Source of the DNA: Adenanthera pavonina
Lineage: Eukaryota; Streptophyta; Magnoliopsida; Fabales; Fabaceae
NCBI GenBank assembly: GCA_026686845.1
Contig: JAIVEN010000022.1
Location: 23,906,001-23,970,000 of the forward strand
Length of the DNA stretch: 64,000 bases
Reading direction: 5' to 3'
The position numbers and the translations under genes are program-made. This document shows, piece after piece, positions 12,996-24,669 of the stretch (positions are counted from its first letter, which is position 1; each line of letters starts with the position of its first letter). The notes under the pieces are model-generated. The model worked only from the letters and a program-made list of their open reading frames with translations. It ran no database searches and was not told where the DNA came from.

Positions 12996-13813
12996 TAATT
13001 TTCATAAACCTATAAAATTAGTTGAAGAGAAAAAAAAGGAAATAGTATAATTTTGAAAATCATTCTTCGTTTTTGTTTTTTTTTTTTTAAATTTGATTGT
13101 CTTGTCTATGTGCTACCAGGAAAATATAAAAGTTAATAAATTTTGATGCTAAACAAACCCTATAATGCATCTTGATCAAAGTAAGGTCGTTTAGGAGTAT
13201 CAAATGAAAATTCAAATAGTAGCTTGGGAATTTTTTGTTTTGAAAAAGAGAAATAATCCAATCCCGTGCTGAATGAATATCACAATATCAGTCATGGATG
13301 GAAGAAATGGAAGAACTTGTTTGAGATGCACAACGAAGAGTAGCAACCAATTGGCCTGATCATATATGTTTATTTGGCATATTTAAGTCCGCATATTGCA
13401 AAACCAGCCTCCTGCAGGACAACAGTGCAAACAAAGTCAACCGGATTAAACTTGCGTGTTGGGGATGTCATATCATCTGTGACGAATTGAGATAGACCTG
13501 GCGCTATAATATTACATTTATATATAAATTGATTGATCCATGACCTGCCATGAGTTATTCCCACTTCCCAGTACCGCAGAACCCAAAAAATGCGCATTTG
13601 TCTTATTGTTCGGCCACAATAAAAATGTCACTCGGCTCAAGATTCCATTCCTCCTCCCATACCAGCTCATACACAAGTTATTTCGTGTTCGTCCTTTTTG
13701 CTTCACTCTGCAACAAGAATCCTACACCGAATCTCCACAGACCCAATAAATAAAATCTCAAGTTCTAACAAAATCCTTCAGAGTTGAGAAACTCAAAAAT
13801 CTTAGCCAGTCAT
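12996..13813. promoter_or_regulatory. Upstream region of the CYP706-type gene
   Basis: Non-coding 5' flank. A TATATATAAA-like string at about 13517-13527 lies roughly 290 bp before the start codon and could be a TATA box, which would imply a long leader. No diagnostic regulatory motif was recognised. The overlapping short frames on both strands at 13370-13753 have no family resemblance and are probably chance. Confidence 0.3.
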
Positions 13814-15436
13814 ATGGATTACATCTCTGAAGATCCTGGCACTCTCCTCCTTCTTGCTGGATGGGCGATTTTTGCAGTGACATGGTACGCCTGGATCTTC
13901 TTCTTCAAACCCAATTACAAGCTACCACCAGGTCCGCCTGGCCTCCCTTTGTTCGGGAACCTTCTATCCCTCGATCCCGAGCTTCACTCCTTCTTGGCCA
14001 CTTTGTCTCGAACCTATGGTCCTATCTTCACGCTCCGGCTCGGGACCAAATATGCCTTCGTCCTCACCTCCCCTTCAATGGCTCGCCAAGTGCTCAAAGA
14101 CCATGACGTCACTTTCGCTAACCGCGTCGTGCCTGTTGCTGGTAAGAAAGCGTCCTACGGTGGAAGAGATATAGTTTCGAACCCTTATGGACCTGAGTGG
14201 CGAATGTTGAGGAAAGTGTGTGTCTTCAAGATGCTCAGCAACCCCACGTTGGATTCCGTTTACACCCTCCGTCGCCGGGAGGTCCGGAAAACCGTGGGCT
14301 TTCTATACAGTCGGATCGGGTCTCCGGTTAATATTGGGGAGCAGATATTTCTTACGGTGCTGAACGTGATCACGAACATGATGTGGGGCGAGACCGTGGA
14401 AGGGGGTGAGAGGACCGTCGTGGGGGCGGAGTTCAGGGAGGTGGTGTCAGGCATTACGGAGATATTGGGGACGCCGAACGTATCGGACTTTTTCCCCGGG
14501 TTGGGATGGTTTGACTTGCAAGGTTTAGAGCGAAAGATGATAGTCTTGGCCAAGCGGTTGGATCAGATCTTTGAGAAGATGATTGATCGGCGAATCAAGA
14601 TGAATACGGAGAGTGGAAGCGAAGGAGAAGAGAGTAAGGATTTCTTGCAGTTCTTGTTGAAATTGAAGGATGAAGATTCCAAGACACCACTCTCCCTGAT
14701 ACACGTTAAGGCCCTCCTCATGGTATTTTTTTTATATACTTATTTTAATTTTCTACATTATACAATTTATTTTTCTTAAAATATGTGATATCTTATTGTG
14801 AAAATTTTTGAACAGGATATGGTGGTGGGTGGGAGTGACACTTCCTCAAACTCAATTGAGTTTGCGATGGGTCATATTTTGAACAATCCAGAGGTGATGA
14901 AGAGAGTCCAAGAAGAATTGGACTGTGAAGTGGGAAGAGATAACATGGTAGAAGAGTTTCATATTCATAAGCTTCCATACTTACTTGCCGTTATGAAGGA
15001 AACTCTGAGATTGCACCCTGCTCTTCCACTGTTAGTCCCTCATTGTCCAAGTGAAACCACCACTGTGGGAGGTTACACAATCCCAAAAGGCTCTCGTGTG
15101 TTCGTGAACGTGTGGGCCATACATAGAGACCCTTCCATTTGGGACAATCCTCTTCACTTTGACCCTTCCAGGTTCTTGGATGCTAAATGGGATTACAGTG
15201 GGAATGACTTCAATTACTTTCCGTTTGGGTCGGGACGAAGAATGTGTGCAGGAATAGCCATGGCGGAGAGGACTTTTTTGTATTTCTTGGCAACACTGAT
15301 GCATTCATTTGACTGGAAATTACCTGAAGGCCACAAGTTGGATCTTTCTGAGAAGTTTGGTATTGTACTTAAAATGAAGATACCTCTAGTTGCCATCCCC
15401 ACTTCGCGATTATCCCACCCAGCTCTTTATGACTAG
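13814..15436 (+). CDS. Cytochrome P450, CYP706 type (two exons)
   Basis: Membrane-bound haem-thiolate mono-oxygenase, expected at the ER with cytochrome P450 reductase. Exon 1 is 13814-14722, the intron 14723-14815 (93 bp, GT-AG, phase 0) and exon 2 14816-15436, giving 509 residues, a normal plant A-type P450 length. Visible in order: an N-terminal hydrophobic anchor (about 10-31), the proline-rich hinge LPPGPPGLP (37-45), the I-helix GGSDTSS (308-314), the K-helix ExxR (E365-R368), the FDPSRF motif (418-423) and the haem loop FPFGSGRRMCAG with Cys447. The intron just before the I-helix motif and the C-terminus GIVLKMKIPLVAIPT followed by a P/LY tail fit the CYP706 family. An upstream in-frame ATG at 13784 would add ten residues, but 13814 puts the anchor at the usual distance. 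All key residues are present, so the gene looks functional. CYP706 members act on terpenoids or phenylpropanoid-type substrates; the substrate here cannot be told. Confidence 0.9.
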
Positions 15437-16196
15437 AATATGTATGGTGATTATTTGATTCTGGGAAATCAATCACGCCAGATATGAGCATATTTGAAAT
15501 CAATAATGCAGTTATCTTAGAATCATTATCTTAGAATCATGTGGGTCTGTAGATATTTAATATATATATATATATATATTTATTTATTTTTCTCTCAGCA
15601 ACGTACATGTAAACAAGATCTCTCACATCTTGTTTTAATTCTTGTTTTTGAACTAAATTTCTAAGCTTCAAAATTGTTATTGCTTAATTTGTTATTCACG
15701 GTAGTTTTTTCAAGTCCCACAGGTCTATTTGGTAAAAAAAAAAAAGTTGTTATTGCTTTAGTTTTAGGTTTATATAATTTCTTAACTAGTCTTATACATG
15801 TTGATTTCCATTTAAAAATACGTGTGACGTTTTCTCATATTGCAAGCACTTGATTGTCTATATAACTTGACTAGTCCTATATATGTTGATTTCCATTCAA
15901 AAATACTACGTATGAGTTTATCTCATATTGCAAGCACACTTCGGGCATGTTATATTTATATTTTTAGAAATCAAATCATAATTTTTAATTATTATTTTTT
16001 TATTTAAATAGATTTATAGTAAATTTTTTTATTTTTATTCAAATTTCATTGTCTATATGACTAATTATAATTTTTATTCTATCCTGTGCAAATTTTAGCT
16101 ACTTAGTCAAGGATAGCATAAAATTTTCCTTTTCTTTTTTCTGAAAAGAAAAAAGAGAAGATTACAAGAGGGGCCTATTAGTCTTGTCCAACTGTG
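15437..16196. other. 3' flank of the P450 gene with a tandem duplication
   Basis: The early part probably holds the 3' UTR; AATAAT at about 15500 is a possible polyadenylation signal. A (TA)n run sits at about 15558-15580. Two direct copies of about 80 bp lie at 15771-15850 and 15859-15938, sharing TGTTGATTTCCATT and CTCATATTGCAAGCAC and diverged by several changes. No gene is seen. Confidence 0.5.
15771..15938. repeat. Two-copy tandem repeat, unit about 80-88 bp
   Basis: Copy 1 (15771-15850) and copy 2 (15859-15938) share the order TATATAA, CTAGTC, TATGTTGATTTCCATT (TACATG in copy 1), AAAAATAC, then CTCATATTGCAAGCAC, with point changes and a small indel. It is non-coding and lies about 0.35 kb after the P450 stop codon. 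Confidence 0.7.
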
Positions 16197-16204
16197 ACTC
16201 TAGA

Positions 16205-17069
16205 TAGAGCTGGGAAATGGGCCACCCGCCCTAAAATGGGTTGGCCCGTGGCGGGCTACCAGAAAACGGGTTGGGGGCAGGCCAGCCCGTTTTCTGGCGA
16301 GCAAAGATTTGCTCAGCCCATGACCGCCAAGGTGGGGTGATGGGTTAGCCCGCCAGCCCGCCAAATATTATATATATATATATATATTTCTAATTTTTTA
16401 TATTTGAATAATAACCTAAATTACTAATATGAATAATAAAAAAATAACATAATTTATTCTTAATTAAATAGAAAATACTTATATGTTTTTTCTTATGTGC
16501 TTTAAGTATTGTTTTCCAATTAAAGAATAATATGTGGATTATTTTTTAATATATTGTAGATTTAGTCATTTATTATATATTAAAATTTTTAACTTCTTAA
16601 ACTTAAAAAAATTTGAAAGGTTTACATGTTAAATTTTAATTGATGAATAGTATGAAAAATATATAAGGAAAAGTATATAAGTTTTGTCCAAATTAAATTA
16701 GAAATAGAAACCATATAAACCATCAATTTATCAAAATATGTTAATACATATTAATTATTATTTATGTAAGTATTATAATCCAACAACATTAAATATGAAA
16801 TATGGAGAAATTTCAACTCTAAGTATAAGACAATTCTAATTTCAAGTTTCAATATTAAACAAAATATATATAAAGAAAAAAAAAGATAATTTGAAGGAAA
16901 AAAAAAACAAGCGGGCTAAACGGGCTAATCCCCGCTTAACCAGCGGGTTAAGCGGTCCTAGCTGAAAAAAGACCGTCTCAATATGGGCTCTGTTTTTTCA
17001 GCCTAGGACTGCCATAAAACGAGCCAAAACGGGTCAACCCACGAGTTGAAACCTATTTTTCCGGCTCTA
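16205..17069. mobile_element. Non-autonomous hAT element with GC-rich palindromic ends
   Basis: A perfect 8-bp target duplication ACTCTAGA flanks it (16197-16204 and 17070-17077). The inverted termini begin TAGAGCTGGGAAA on the left and TAGAGCCGGAAAA on the right. Both subterminal regions are rich in GGGCTGGCCCG / GCGGGCTAAC-type motifs (about 16230-16360 and 16908-17040) around an AT-rich core. Length is 865 bp with no transposase. Confidence 0.85.
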
Positions 17070-17077
17070 ACTCTAGA

Positions 17078-18941
17078 TAGAGTGATAGACTAAAACCGTC
17101 TAAAGCCTCCTACTATATATATATATATATTATAATAGAGATGTAAATTAAAAAAAATAATCTAACAAAAAGAAAATATATAAAAAATAAAAGAGACTTA
17201 ATAAATTTTCTTTCTAATATGATGTAATGGTTATATGTCTTTTATTTTAAACAAAATAATTATGCCTTCATTGATATTTTAATTTTATTCCAACTAATAT
17301 TTTTTTAAACTAAATTTCTTTCATTCCAAACATCTTTTTAATGATTTTCATTGTCTATTTAATACAAATAATTTTTTTAATTCATAAAAGGAATTGAAAA
17401 ACAAACATTTGTATTAAACTTGAAAAGCTTCAAAGTTTTAGCAAATATTCTGATATTCATATTTACGAATTAAAGGTATGTAGAGAAATGTTGATAGAGA
17501 AAATTAATACTCCAATTAAAATATTAAATTATATCAAAATATTATATTCAACTTTATCAAAATATTAGATTTATTTCCAAAAGCAGCCCTAGACGTGATT
17601 GCTTTTTTCTATTACTATTTATTCTAGCTCAAATGGTGACTTAAAATGTAATTAATTAATAAATGTGAAATAAAAAATAAAAGGAAAAAATAACGGCAAA
17701 CTTAACTGTAAGAAGAATTAATGCAATATAAGCTTCACAAAAGTAGACAAACAAGTAAAAGTGTACGAAGAACGCAATATGAGCTTCACAAAGCTAACTT
17801 GGAAGATTTGTCTATGGTGATTGGTGAAGAGCAGTTTTCCACATTACCTATCATATGCACTTTTAGCACACAATTGAATTTGTAACTACAGAATTTCCTT
17901 ATAGCAGAAAGCCAATCCTAAGATGTTATTTAATCCACAAGTGCCCAACTTTCATGGTGTTCTCTACCAAAAAAAAAAAAAAAGCTAATTCTTCACTCTT
18001 CTATCAAATGTTTCTCCACAATAGTAGCCTTTGTAAGCGAATTTGAACCAAAACTGTCACTATTCCACTTTGTTTAAACGGATATTCAAGAGATAAAATA
18101 AAACAAAAAAAGTAAAGTGGGAAAAACTGTCATTTAACTTATGAATGGACAAACTCTCTCCACTAGAGACTATTTTCCATGTACTCACTTGAAAAGATCC
18201 AGATTCTACGAATTATCTAGTTGACAAGTTTCAAGTCAGTTATCCAGCCTTTGAAAATAAGGCACGAAAGAGTTCAACTGAACCTAGACAAAGAAAGAAA
18301 GTGAAACAAAGTGAGCAAGATTAACAACAAATATAGAAACGGATGAGATTTAGGATGAATAGTGTCGACGGAAGTCAATAGGTCATGACCCCTTCTTATT
18401 CACTAGATCCAATGTAATCAGGGACTTCCTCAGAAGTGCAACCAGCACAATTTGTCCTGGAAGACATAGGCATAGAAACAAAGAAATCTAACAAAGAGGG
18501 AAAAGTAGAACTTACAGAGGAAGAGCACGGGTGTGAATGGAATCACAAAAACATAGCCATTATGTTAAAAGTTAGTTTAAAAACGAAGTCCCACGTTGGG
18601 CAGGAATAAGGATCCCAAAGAATTTATAAGACGAGTATAACACATGTCAAAATGGTTTTTAGTAGGAGGATTTAAATAATAATTATTTAATACTTGAAAA
18701 AGCACTTGATATTGGTGGAGTGCTAATCTTTTTTCTTTCTTTTTTATCTATCCGGTGTCACCACTGACAAGTTCTTGTCGAAGGGATTTTATTTTTCTGT
18801 ATCGAAATTCTGAGCAACCTTCCTAGTTCCTACCCCATTTCTTGCAGTTGTTATGATTATGTTTTGACTTTGCGGCTTTTTATCTCTTTAGGAATTTGAA
18901 AGTGTTGATATCTCTGCACTATTAATTTCTATGCTGATATT
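17078..18941. other. AT-rich intergenic DNA
   Basis: No gene is seen. A (TA)n run lies at about 17114-17132. The segment around 18589-18650 (AAGTCCCACGTTGGGC and the following bases) has the look of a short dispersed plant repeat often found near LTR sequences, but no ends or target duplication could be identified. Confidence 0.5.
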
Positions 18942-20287
18942 TGATGTGTCTATTTTATATCTATAAAATATTTATATTTGATATTATTTTTCTTGAAAAA
19001 TTTAAGTTTTGATATAATTTTGCATGATTCTATATAATTTAAGATATATTTGCATTTCAGGGAAATTTTGAGGGCATGTGAGAATTTTAGAGTGAAAGAG
19101 AAAGACAAGAAAGCACAAGAAAAAAACCCGTCTAGTCCTAATTACACTCCTCACCTGTGGCTGGGTGAGGAGGCGTGGAGGAACAATTAACGCAAGTTGA
19201 CCCAGCACCGGGTCAACCACATGTGCATATCACCTGACGTCAGGTGAGAAGCAAAAGCAAACAAATATATAATTCCCCCGGCACTAGCTAAATTAAAGGA
19301 AGAATCATACGGCACCGGGTGAAGGTATTCAGCAGCAATATTAAAATTTCATCCACGAGGTCGTATAGAGGATATAAATAAGGATTTTTAAGAATGAAAA
19401 AAAAGGAAGGAATCACTATTCTAAGCCCTAGAAGACTTATTCCAAATTCTCTAGAATTTAGAGGAAGCGTTTTGAAGGCAAATCTGAGAGAATTGAAGGT
19501 GTAGTGAAGGTGAATCACTCTATTCATCTACTACTTTTTTTTCTTTAGATTTTATTATGATGATTTGGGAATTTATTTTTATTTTGATTTTGAGAACAAT
19601 ATTTATGCGTAACTAATTTTCCTAATTAGGGATAGAGATGTAGTCTAACTGGGATTTATTAGAGTTTACTCTGAATTATGACTCTTGTGTCTGATTGAAT
19701 TCTTCCAATATATTTATGTTTAATTATATCTATCTCTTTTGTGCTTCATTAGGGATTTTATGATTGGCCACCATGAAATTTATCCTGTGGGTAAACTTGA
19801 TAGACTGAAAGGTGAAGAGTAAACTTAAACCTAGAGAGATAGACATAAACAACAATTCTAGAGATAGAAGTAGGGGTTTATGGTGACTTTAGTTATAACT
19901 TCAAGGTTTAATTAAGGATTTTAGTTGTACGAGAGTGAATTAAAACTTAATTAAATATAGACTAATTAACTGAAACGTAATTAGGATAATTTAGAATTGA
20001 TTGTCACTATAATTATAGAAGGAATCAATTTAAGAGTAACTTTAGTTGTCCCAGGAAGATGAAACCTAATTCCCTAACGCTCTCAGTGACTGAATTAAAC
20101 TCAAATAATTGCTTTTATTATTATTTTTCTCTTAGCTTAATCTTTGATTAACGTTTCACAAATCGTTTGTCTTGACTGAAATTATTTAATTTAGTAAATC
20201 ACAACCTCCCTTGGGTTTGACCTTTGGAATACTCCAAGGACTTTTTATTATTACGATTGACTCTGTATACTTGCAGGATCCCGATCA
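18942..20287 (+). repeat. 5' LTR of the Athila-type element
   Basis: It starts TGATGTGTCTATTTTAT, ends CCCGATCA, and aligns along its length with 31552-32893. It carries GC-richer blocks in an otherwise AT-rich sequence (about 19120-19220, around CACCTGTGGCTGGGTGAGG). It would normally hold the promoter and polyadenylation signals of the element. The short minus-strand frames at 19002-19527 are chance frames within the LTR. Confidence 0.9.
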
Positions 20288-20290
20288 AGT

Positions 20291-20310
20291 TTTTGGCAGC
20301 GTTGCCGGGG
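20291..20310 (+). other. Primer-binding site, tRNA-Asp type
   Basis: Three bases after the 5' LTR, at about 20293-20310, the sequence TGGCAGCGTTGCCGGGGA matches the complement of the 3' end of plant tRNA-Asp (TGGCGCCGTTGCCGGGGA) at 16 of 18 positions. This primer choice is typical of Athila-lineage elements. Confidence 0.8.
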
Positions 20311-20490
20311 AGGCTAACGATTTGCTGAATTATTAATTTTAGTCTTTCTTTTCTCTCATTGATTTTCTTGATTTTACTTTTTTCTCCCATGCTATTGAGA
20401 TCCAAAAGTCTAAATAGTACTTCTGATTTGACTCATATTAATTTAGAAATTGAGCGTACTTGCAGGGCAAATCGAGCAAAAAGAAGAGAG

Positions 20491-21925
20491 ATGGCTTAAA
20501 ATAGTCGTGTGAATAATGACGATCTTGATGACATCAATAATCCACTTGAAGATGATCAAATAATCCCTCATAGAAATCCAATTGTTCAAAATCCATATCG
20601 TCTATTTTGGAGGGATGCAGACAAGCCTGTAGTGTATGACAGCCATCCTGTATCAGGTTATCTGACAATGCCAAGAATTATGTGTTTAAGACTACTCACT
20701 TAAACTCCCTGTTGAACTTTCATGGTCGAATAGGTGAAGATGCATTGGGTTTCCTGAAGGACTTTTACAACCAGATTGATCAACTTCCTCCTAATGGTCT
20801 GACTTCAGAGAAACTTAAAATAAGATGCTTCAACTTTTGCATGAAGGATAATGCTCGACGATGGATTCTTAATCTGTCGGAAAACTCCTTGACATCATGG
20901 AGGGAGATCTATGATGCGTTCATTGCCAAGTTTTACTCTCCTTAGAGGACTGTAGACCTGAGGGATAAAATATATCTCTTTACATAACTGGAGGGCGAGC
21001 CGTTCTATGAAGCTTGGGATCGATTCAAGGATTACTTATATGAGTGTCCACACCATGGATTTCAAGATATAATGCTTGCTAAACTGTTCTATAATGCTTT
21101 GTGCTCTACCTCCCAGTCTCTAGTGGACATTGCTGCAAGGGATGATAGTTTGACTGCCAAAGAGATGATGAATATCTATGATCAAGTGGCAACTCAGACC
21201 AGACAAAAGGGAGTACGAGGCAGGAGAGTACCTATCAATGAAGTTAACTCTGGCTCTGATGTGTCTGCACAGCTAGAGAAGTTAAATCAACCCATGGATC
21301 TTCTTTTTCAACAACAGAGTAGTTATCCTAATCTTCCTAAAGAGTCATGCTCTGCATGCAAAGGGTTCATACTGCTGACGCATGTGTGCATATGATTGAA
21401 GGGAATGCAGAAGTTAATTATATAGGTCCCAATGCAGAACGTTCACAACTAATGCAAAGGAAAAATGATCCATATTCAAACACCTATAATACTGGGTGGC
21501 GAAATCATCTAAACTTCTCTTGGAAAAATCCATCAGTACCACCAAGATTTCAGCAACATAAGACTCAGGCACTCCTTTAGTTTCCTGCATCATCCACAGG
21601 GAAGACTTCACAGTTAGAGGATATGTTGTCCCAGATCTTAACTGGTCAAGCATCTATTAGCAAAAATCTGGATTAGTTCATGGTTAGTCAAGCAGCGGTA
21701 AACAAGAATTTTGATCAATTTATGGCTAGCCAAGTCACTACAAATAATGACACTAAAGCTGCAATTCGAAATATGGAAGTTCAGATAAATCACTTAGCTA
21801 AAGTAGTGGCTAAAAGGAATCTAGGACAATTTCCTTGCAGCACAGAGGTGAACCCTAAAGAAGAAGCTATGGCAATCACACTGAAAAGTGGAAAGGAGTT
21901 AAAAGAAGTTGTGAGAGAAGAATGA
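20491..21925 (+). pseudogene. Athila-type gag, degenerate
   Basis: This is the capsid-protein region of the Athila-type element. The first ATG (20491) is followed by an alanine codon and then a stop. After frame changes the recognisable gag blocks follow: the capsid segment with WILNLSENSLTSWREIYDAF (about 20860-20920), then EGEPFYEAWDRFKDYLYECP (about 20990-21050) and YNALCSTS. A decayed cysteine/histidine segment (about 21345-21390) precedes NPYSNTYN-like and AITLKSGKE-like blocks, the last at about 21870-21900. At least three stops and two frame changes interrupt it. The block order is that of Athila gag rather than of chromovirus gag. Confidence 0.8.
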
Positions 21926-21949
21926 AATTCAAAGGAAAAAGATGAGAGT

Positions 21950-22927
21950 TTGAAAAAGGGCGAGCACGAGAAGGACAATGAGGAACTTAATTCCAAAGAT
22001 GTTACTAAGGAGCATCCTGCACCTCCTGAAGTTAAACCATATGTTCCTTCTATTCCTTTTCCACAACGCCTTCAAAAGAAGATGCAGGATGTCAAGTTTA
22101 AGAAGTTCCTAGATATATTTAAGAAGCTTCGCATCAACATCACCTTTGCTGAAGTACTATCGAATATGATTTCTTATGTCAAATTTCTTAAGGAGCTATT
22201 ATCTAACAAGCAGAGTCTAGAAGATTGTACTCTAGTACCTTTGAATGAAGAATGTAGTGCCATCTTGCAAAAGAAGTTGCCACAAAAGCTAAAGGATCCA
22301 GTGAGTTTCTCTATTCCTTGTGTTATCAGATCTCAACTTGTTAAACATTGTTTATATGATCTTAGAGTCGGTATAAATTTATTGCCCTATTCTTTGTGTA
22401 AGAAACTCGAGGTTATAGAGCTGAAGCCCATAGGTATGACCCTACAACTGGCTGATAGATCAATACAATATCTAATGGGAATCATGGAGGATGTGCTCGT
22501 AAAAGTTGCTAATCTTATTATTCCTGCTGATTTCATAGTATTAGACACTGATGATGATTTATATGTGTCTTTAATTCTTGGATGGCCATTTTTGTTAACT
22601 GTTGTGCTTGATGGGAAATTAATTCTGAGAGTAGGTGATGAGCGGGAAGAATTTCAATTTTCAAGGGCTATGAAATTTCATGAAACTGAAGCATCTTGCT
22701 TTAGTGTTGATATAATTCATAAGCTAGTTGAAGAGCATGCTGCTAAACATTTATATAAAGATCCTCTAGAAGCATGCATTGCATTGAACCTTTATGAACA
22801 AGTGGAAGAAGTTAATTTTATTGATTCTGTGAGGAAATTGGAAGGTTCATGTCCTATATCTACATCGCAATTTAGAAAATTTGAGGCATTAGGACAAGGG
22901 AAGTCACTCATACCACCTTCTGAATAA
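21950..22927 (+). pseudogene. Athila-type gag end and aspartic protease region
   Basis: A 325-codon open stretch, the longest in the element. It begins with the spacer block IPFPQRLQKKMQ and FKKLRINITFAEVL, then the ECSAILQKKLP and KDPVSFSIPCVI blocks that precede the protease in Athila elements. The active-site segment reads LYDLRVGINLLP, where the family normally has D-L-G-A-S-I; the aspartate is kept but the next conserved glycine is arginine, so activity is doubtful. The protease C-terminal block SLILGWPFLLT is present. The frame ends in a stop before the reverse transcriptase. Confidence 0.8.
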
Positions 22928-22966
22928 TCACCCCCTTAAGTTGAGTTAAAATAACTTCCATCTCAT

Positions 22967-24500
22967 TTGAAATATGCATTTTTGGGCAACTCTAGTAGTT
23001 TTCCTTTCATTGTCTATGCTAATCTAAATTTTGAGCAAGAAGAAAAATTATTAAGAATTCTAAGGGAGCATAGAACTGCTATTGGCTGGAGCATATCTGG
23101 CATAAACGGTATTACCTCTTCACTTTGTGTACATAGGATTTTAATGGAGGAAAATTTTACACCAAAAGTTTAGCATCAATGGCGATTGAATCCTAATATG
23201 AAAGAAGTTGTGCGCGCCAAGGTTTTCAAGCTCATTAATGCAAGTATAATTTATCCAATTGCTGACAGTTCTTGGGTGAGTCCAATGCAGGTTGTTCCAA
23301 AGAAGGACGGTATAACAATGGTTCCAAATGAGAAGAATGAACTTATTCCTACAAGAACGGTTACTGGCTGGCATATCTGTATTGATTATAGGAGATTAAA
23401 TAAGGCGACGCGCAAAGACCACTTCCCTTTGCCATTTGTTGATAATATGCTCGAGAGACTGGCTGGGCATGACTATTACTGTTTCCTTGATAACTGTTCT
23501 GGATACTTTTAGATCCCCATTTCCCCTGAAGATCAAGAAAAGACCACATTTACTTGTCCCTATGACACCTTTGCCTATAGAAGGATGCTTTTTGATCTTT
23601 GCAATGCACCTGCTACCTTTCAACAGTGCATGATGGTTATTTTTTTTGACATGGTTGAGGATATAATTGAAGTTTTCATAGATGATTTCTCTGTGTTTGG
23701 CCACTCTTATGATATCTGTTTGTCTAATCTTGCAAGAGTTTTGTAGAGATGCAAGGAGAAAAATCTAGTGCTCAATTGGGAAAAATTTCACTTCATGGTG
23801 ACTGAAGGTATAGTTTTGGGGCACAAAATTTTTGCAAAAGGAATTGAGGTAGACCGTGCTAAAGTTGAGGTTATAGAAAACTTATCTCCTCCCACAACAA
23901 TAAAAGTTGTTAGGAGTTTCCTTGGACATGCAGGTTTTTATAGGCTCTTCATTAAGGATTTTGCTAAAATTGCTAAGCCTTTATCCAATCTACTTGTCCA
24001 AGATGTGTCTTTTATCTTTAATGACAGTTGTTTGAATGCTTTCAATTATTTGAAAAATGCTTTAATTTCTACTCCTATTGTTGTGTAGCTTGACTATAGC
24101 ATTCCTTTTGAACTGATGTGTGACACTAGTGATTATGCTATCGGAGCAGTAGTAGGACAAAGAAAAGACAAGAAGTTGCATGTGATTTATTAAGCAAGTA
24201 GGGTCTTAGATGATACACAACTCATTATGCTACCACTGAAAAAGAATTTTTGGCTGTGTTGTGCTCTTTAGATAAATTCAGATCCTATCTTACTCTTTCA
24301 AAGGTCATTATTTGCATTGATCATGCAGCTATTAGATATTTTATGCAAAAAAGGAGGCCAAGTCTCGTCTGATAAGATGGATTTTACTTTTCCAAGAATT
24401 TGATTGGGAAATTAAAGATAAAAAGGGCTTTGAAAACTTGGTTATTGACCATTTGTCAAGATTAAAGCATGTGCGTAAATTTGATATTCCCATTAAGGAG
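22967..24500 (+). pseudogene. Athila-type reverse transcriptase and RNase H, degenerate
   Basis: RT blocks appear in the expected order: SWVSPMQVVPKKDG (about 23274), the CIDYRRLNKATRKDHFPLPF block (about 23380), FLDNCSGYF followed by a stop, YRRMLFDLCNAPATFQQCM, and the catalytic box FIDDFSVFG (about 23675-23705) with both aspartates retained. Then follow LGHKIFAKGIEVDRAKVE and FLGHAGFYRLFIKDF, and an RNase H segment from about 24089 beginning with FELMCDTSDYAIGAV. Stops fall in the RT palm, in the connection region, before RNase H and within it. It could not be translated as one protein. Confidence 0.85.
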
Positions 24501-24669
24501 GAATTTCCTGATGAAAAATTGTGAGTGCTAGATTCGTTATTTTTGCCTTGGTTTGCTGACATCACTAATTTTTTAGTTGCGGACATTATTCCATAGGATC
24601 TAAATTTTCATCAGAGGAAGAGATTTTTAGCAGAGGTCAGACACTATCTTTAGGATGATCAATTACTTT

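Noticed and set aside
14260..14553. 97-codon minus-strand frame within the P450 gene, and 51786-52190 minus within the At4g14100-like gene
   Set aside because: Both are shadows of well-supported plus-strand coding exons.
18589..18660. AAGTCCCACGTTGGGC segment considered as an LTR remnant
   Set aside because: Only a short fragment is present, with no ends or duplications that would define an element.
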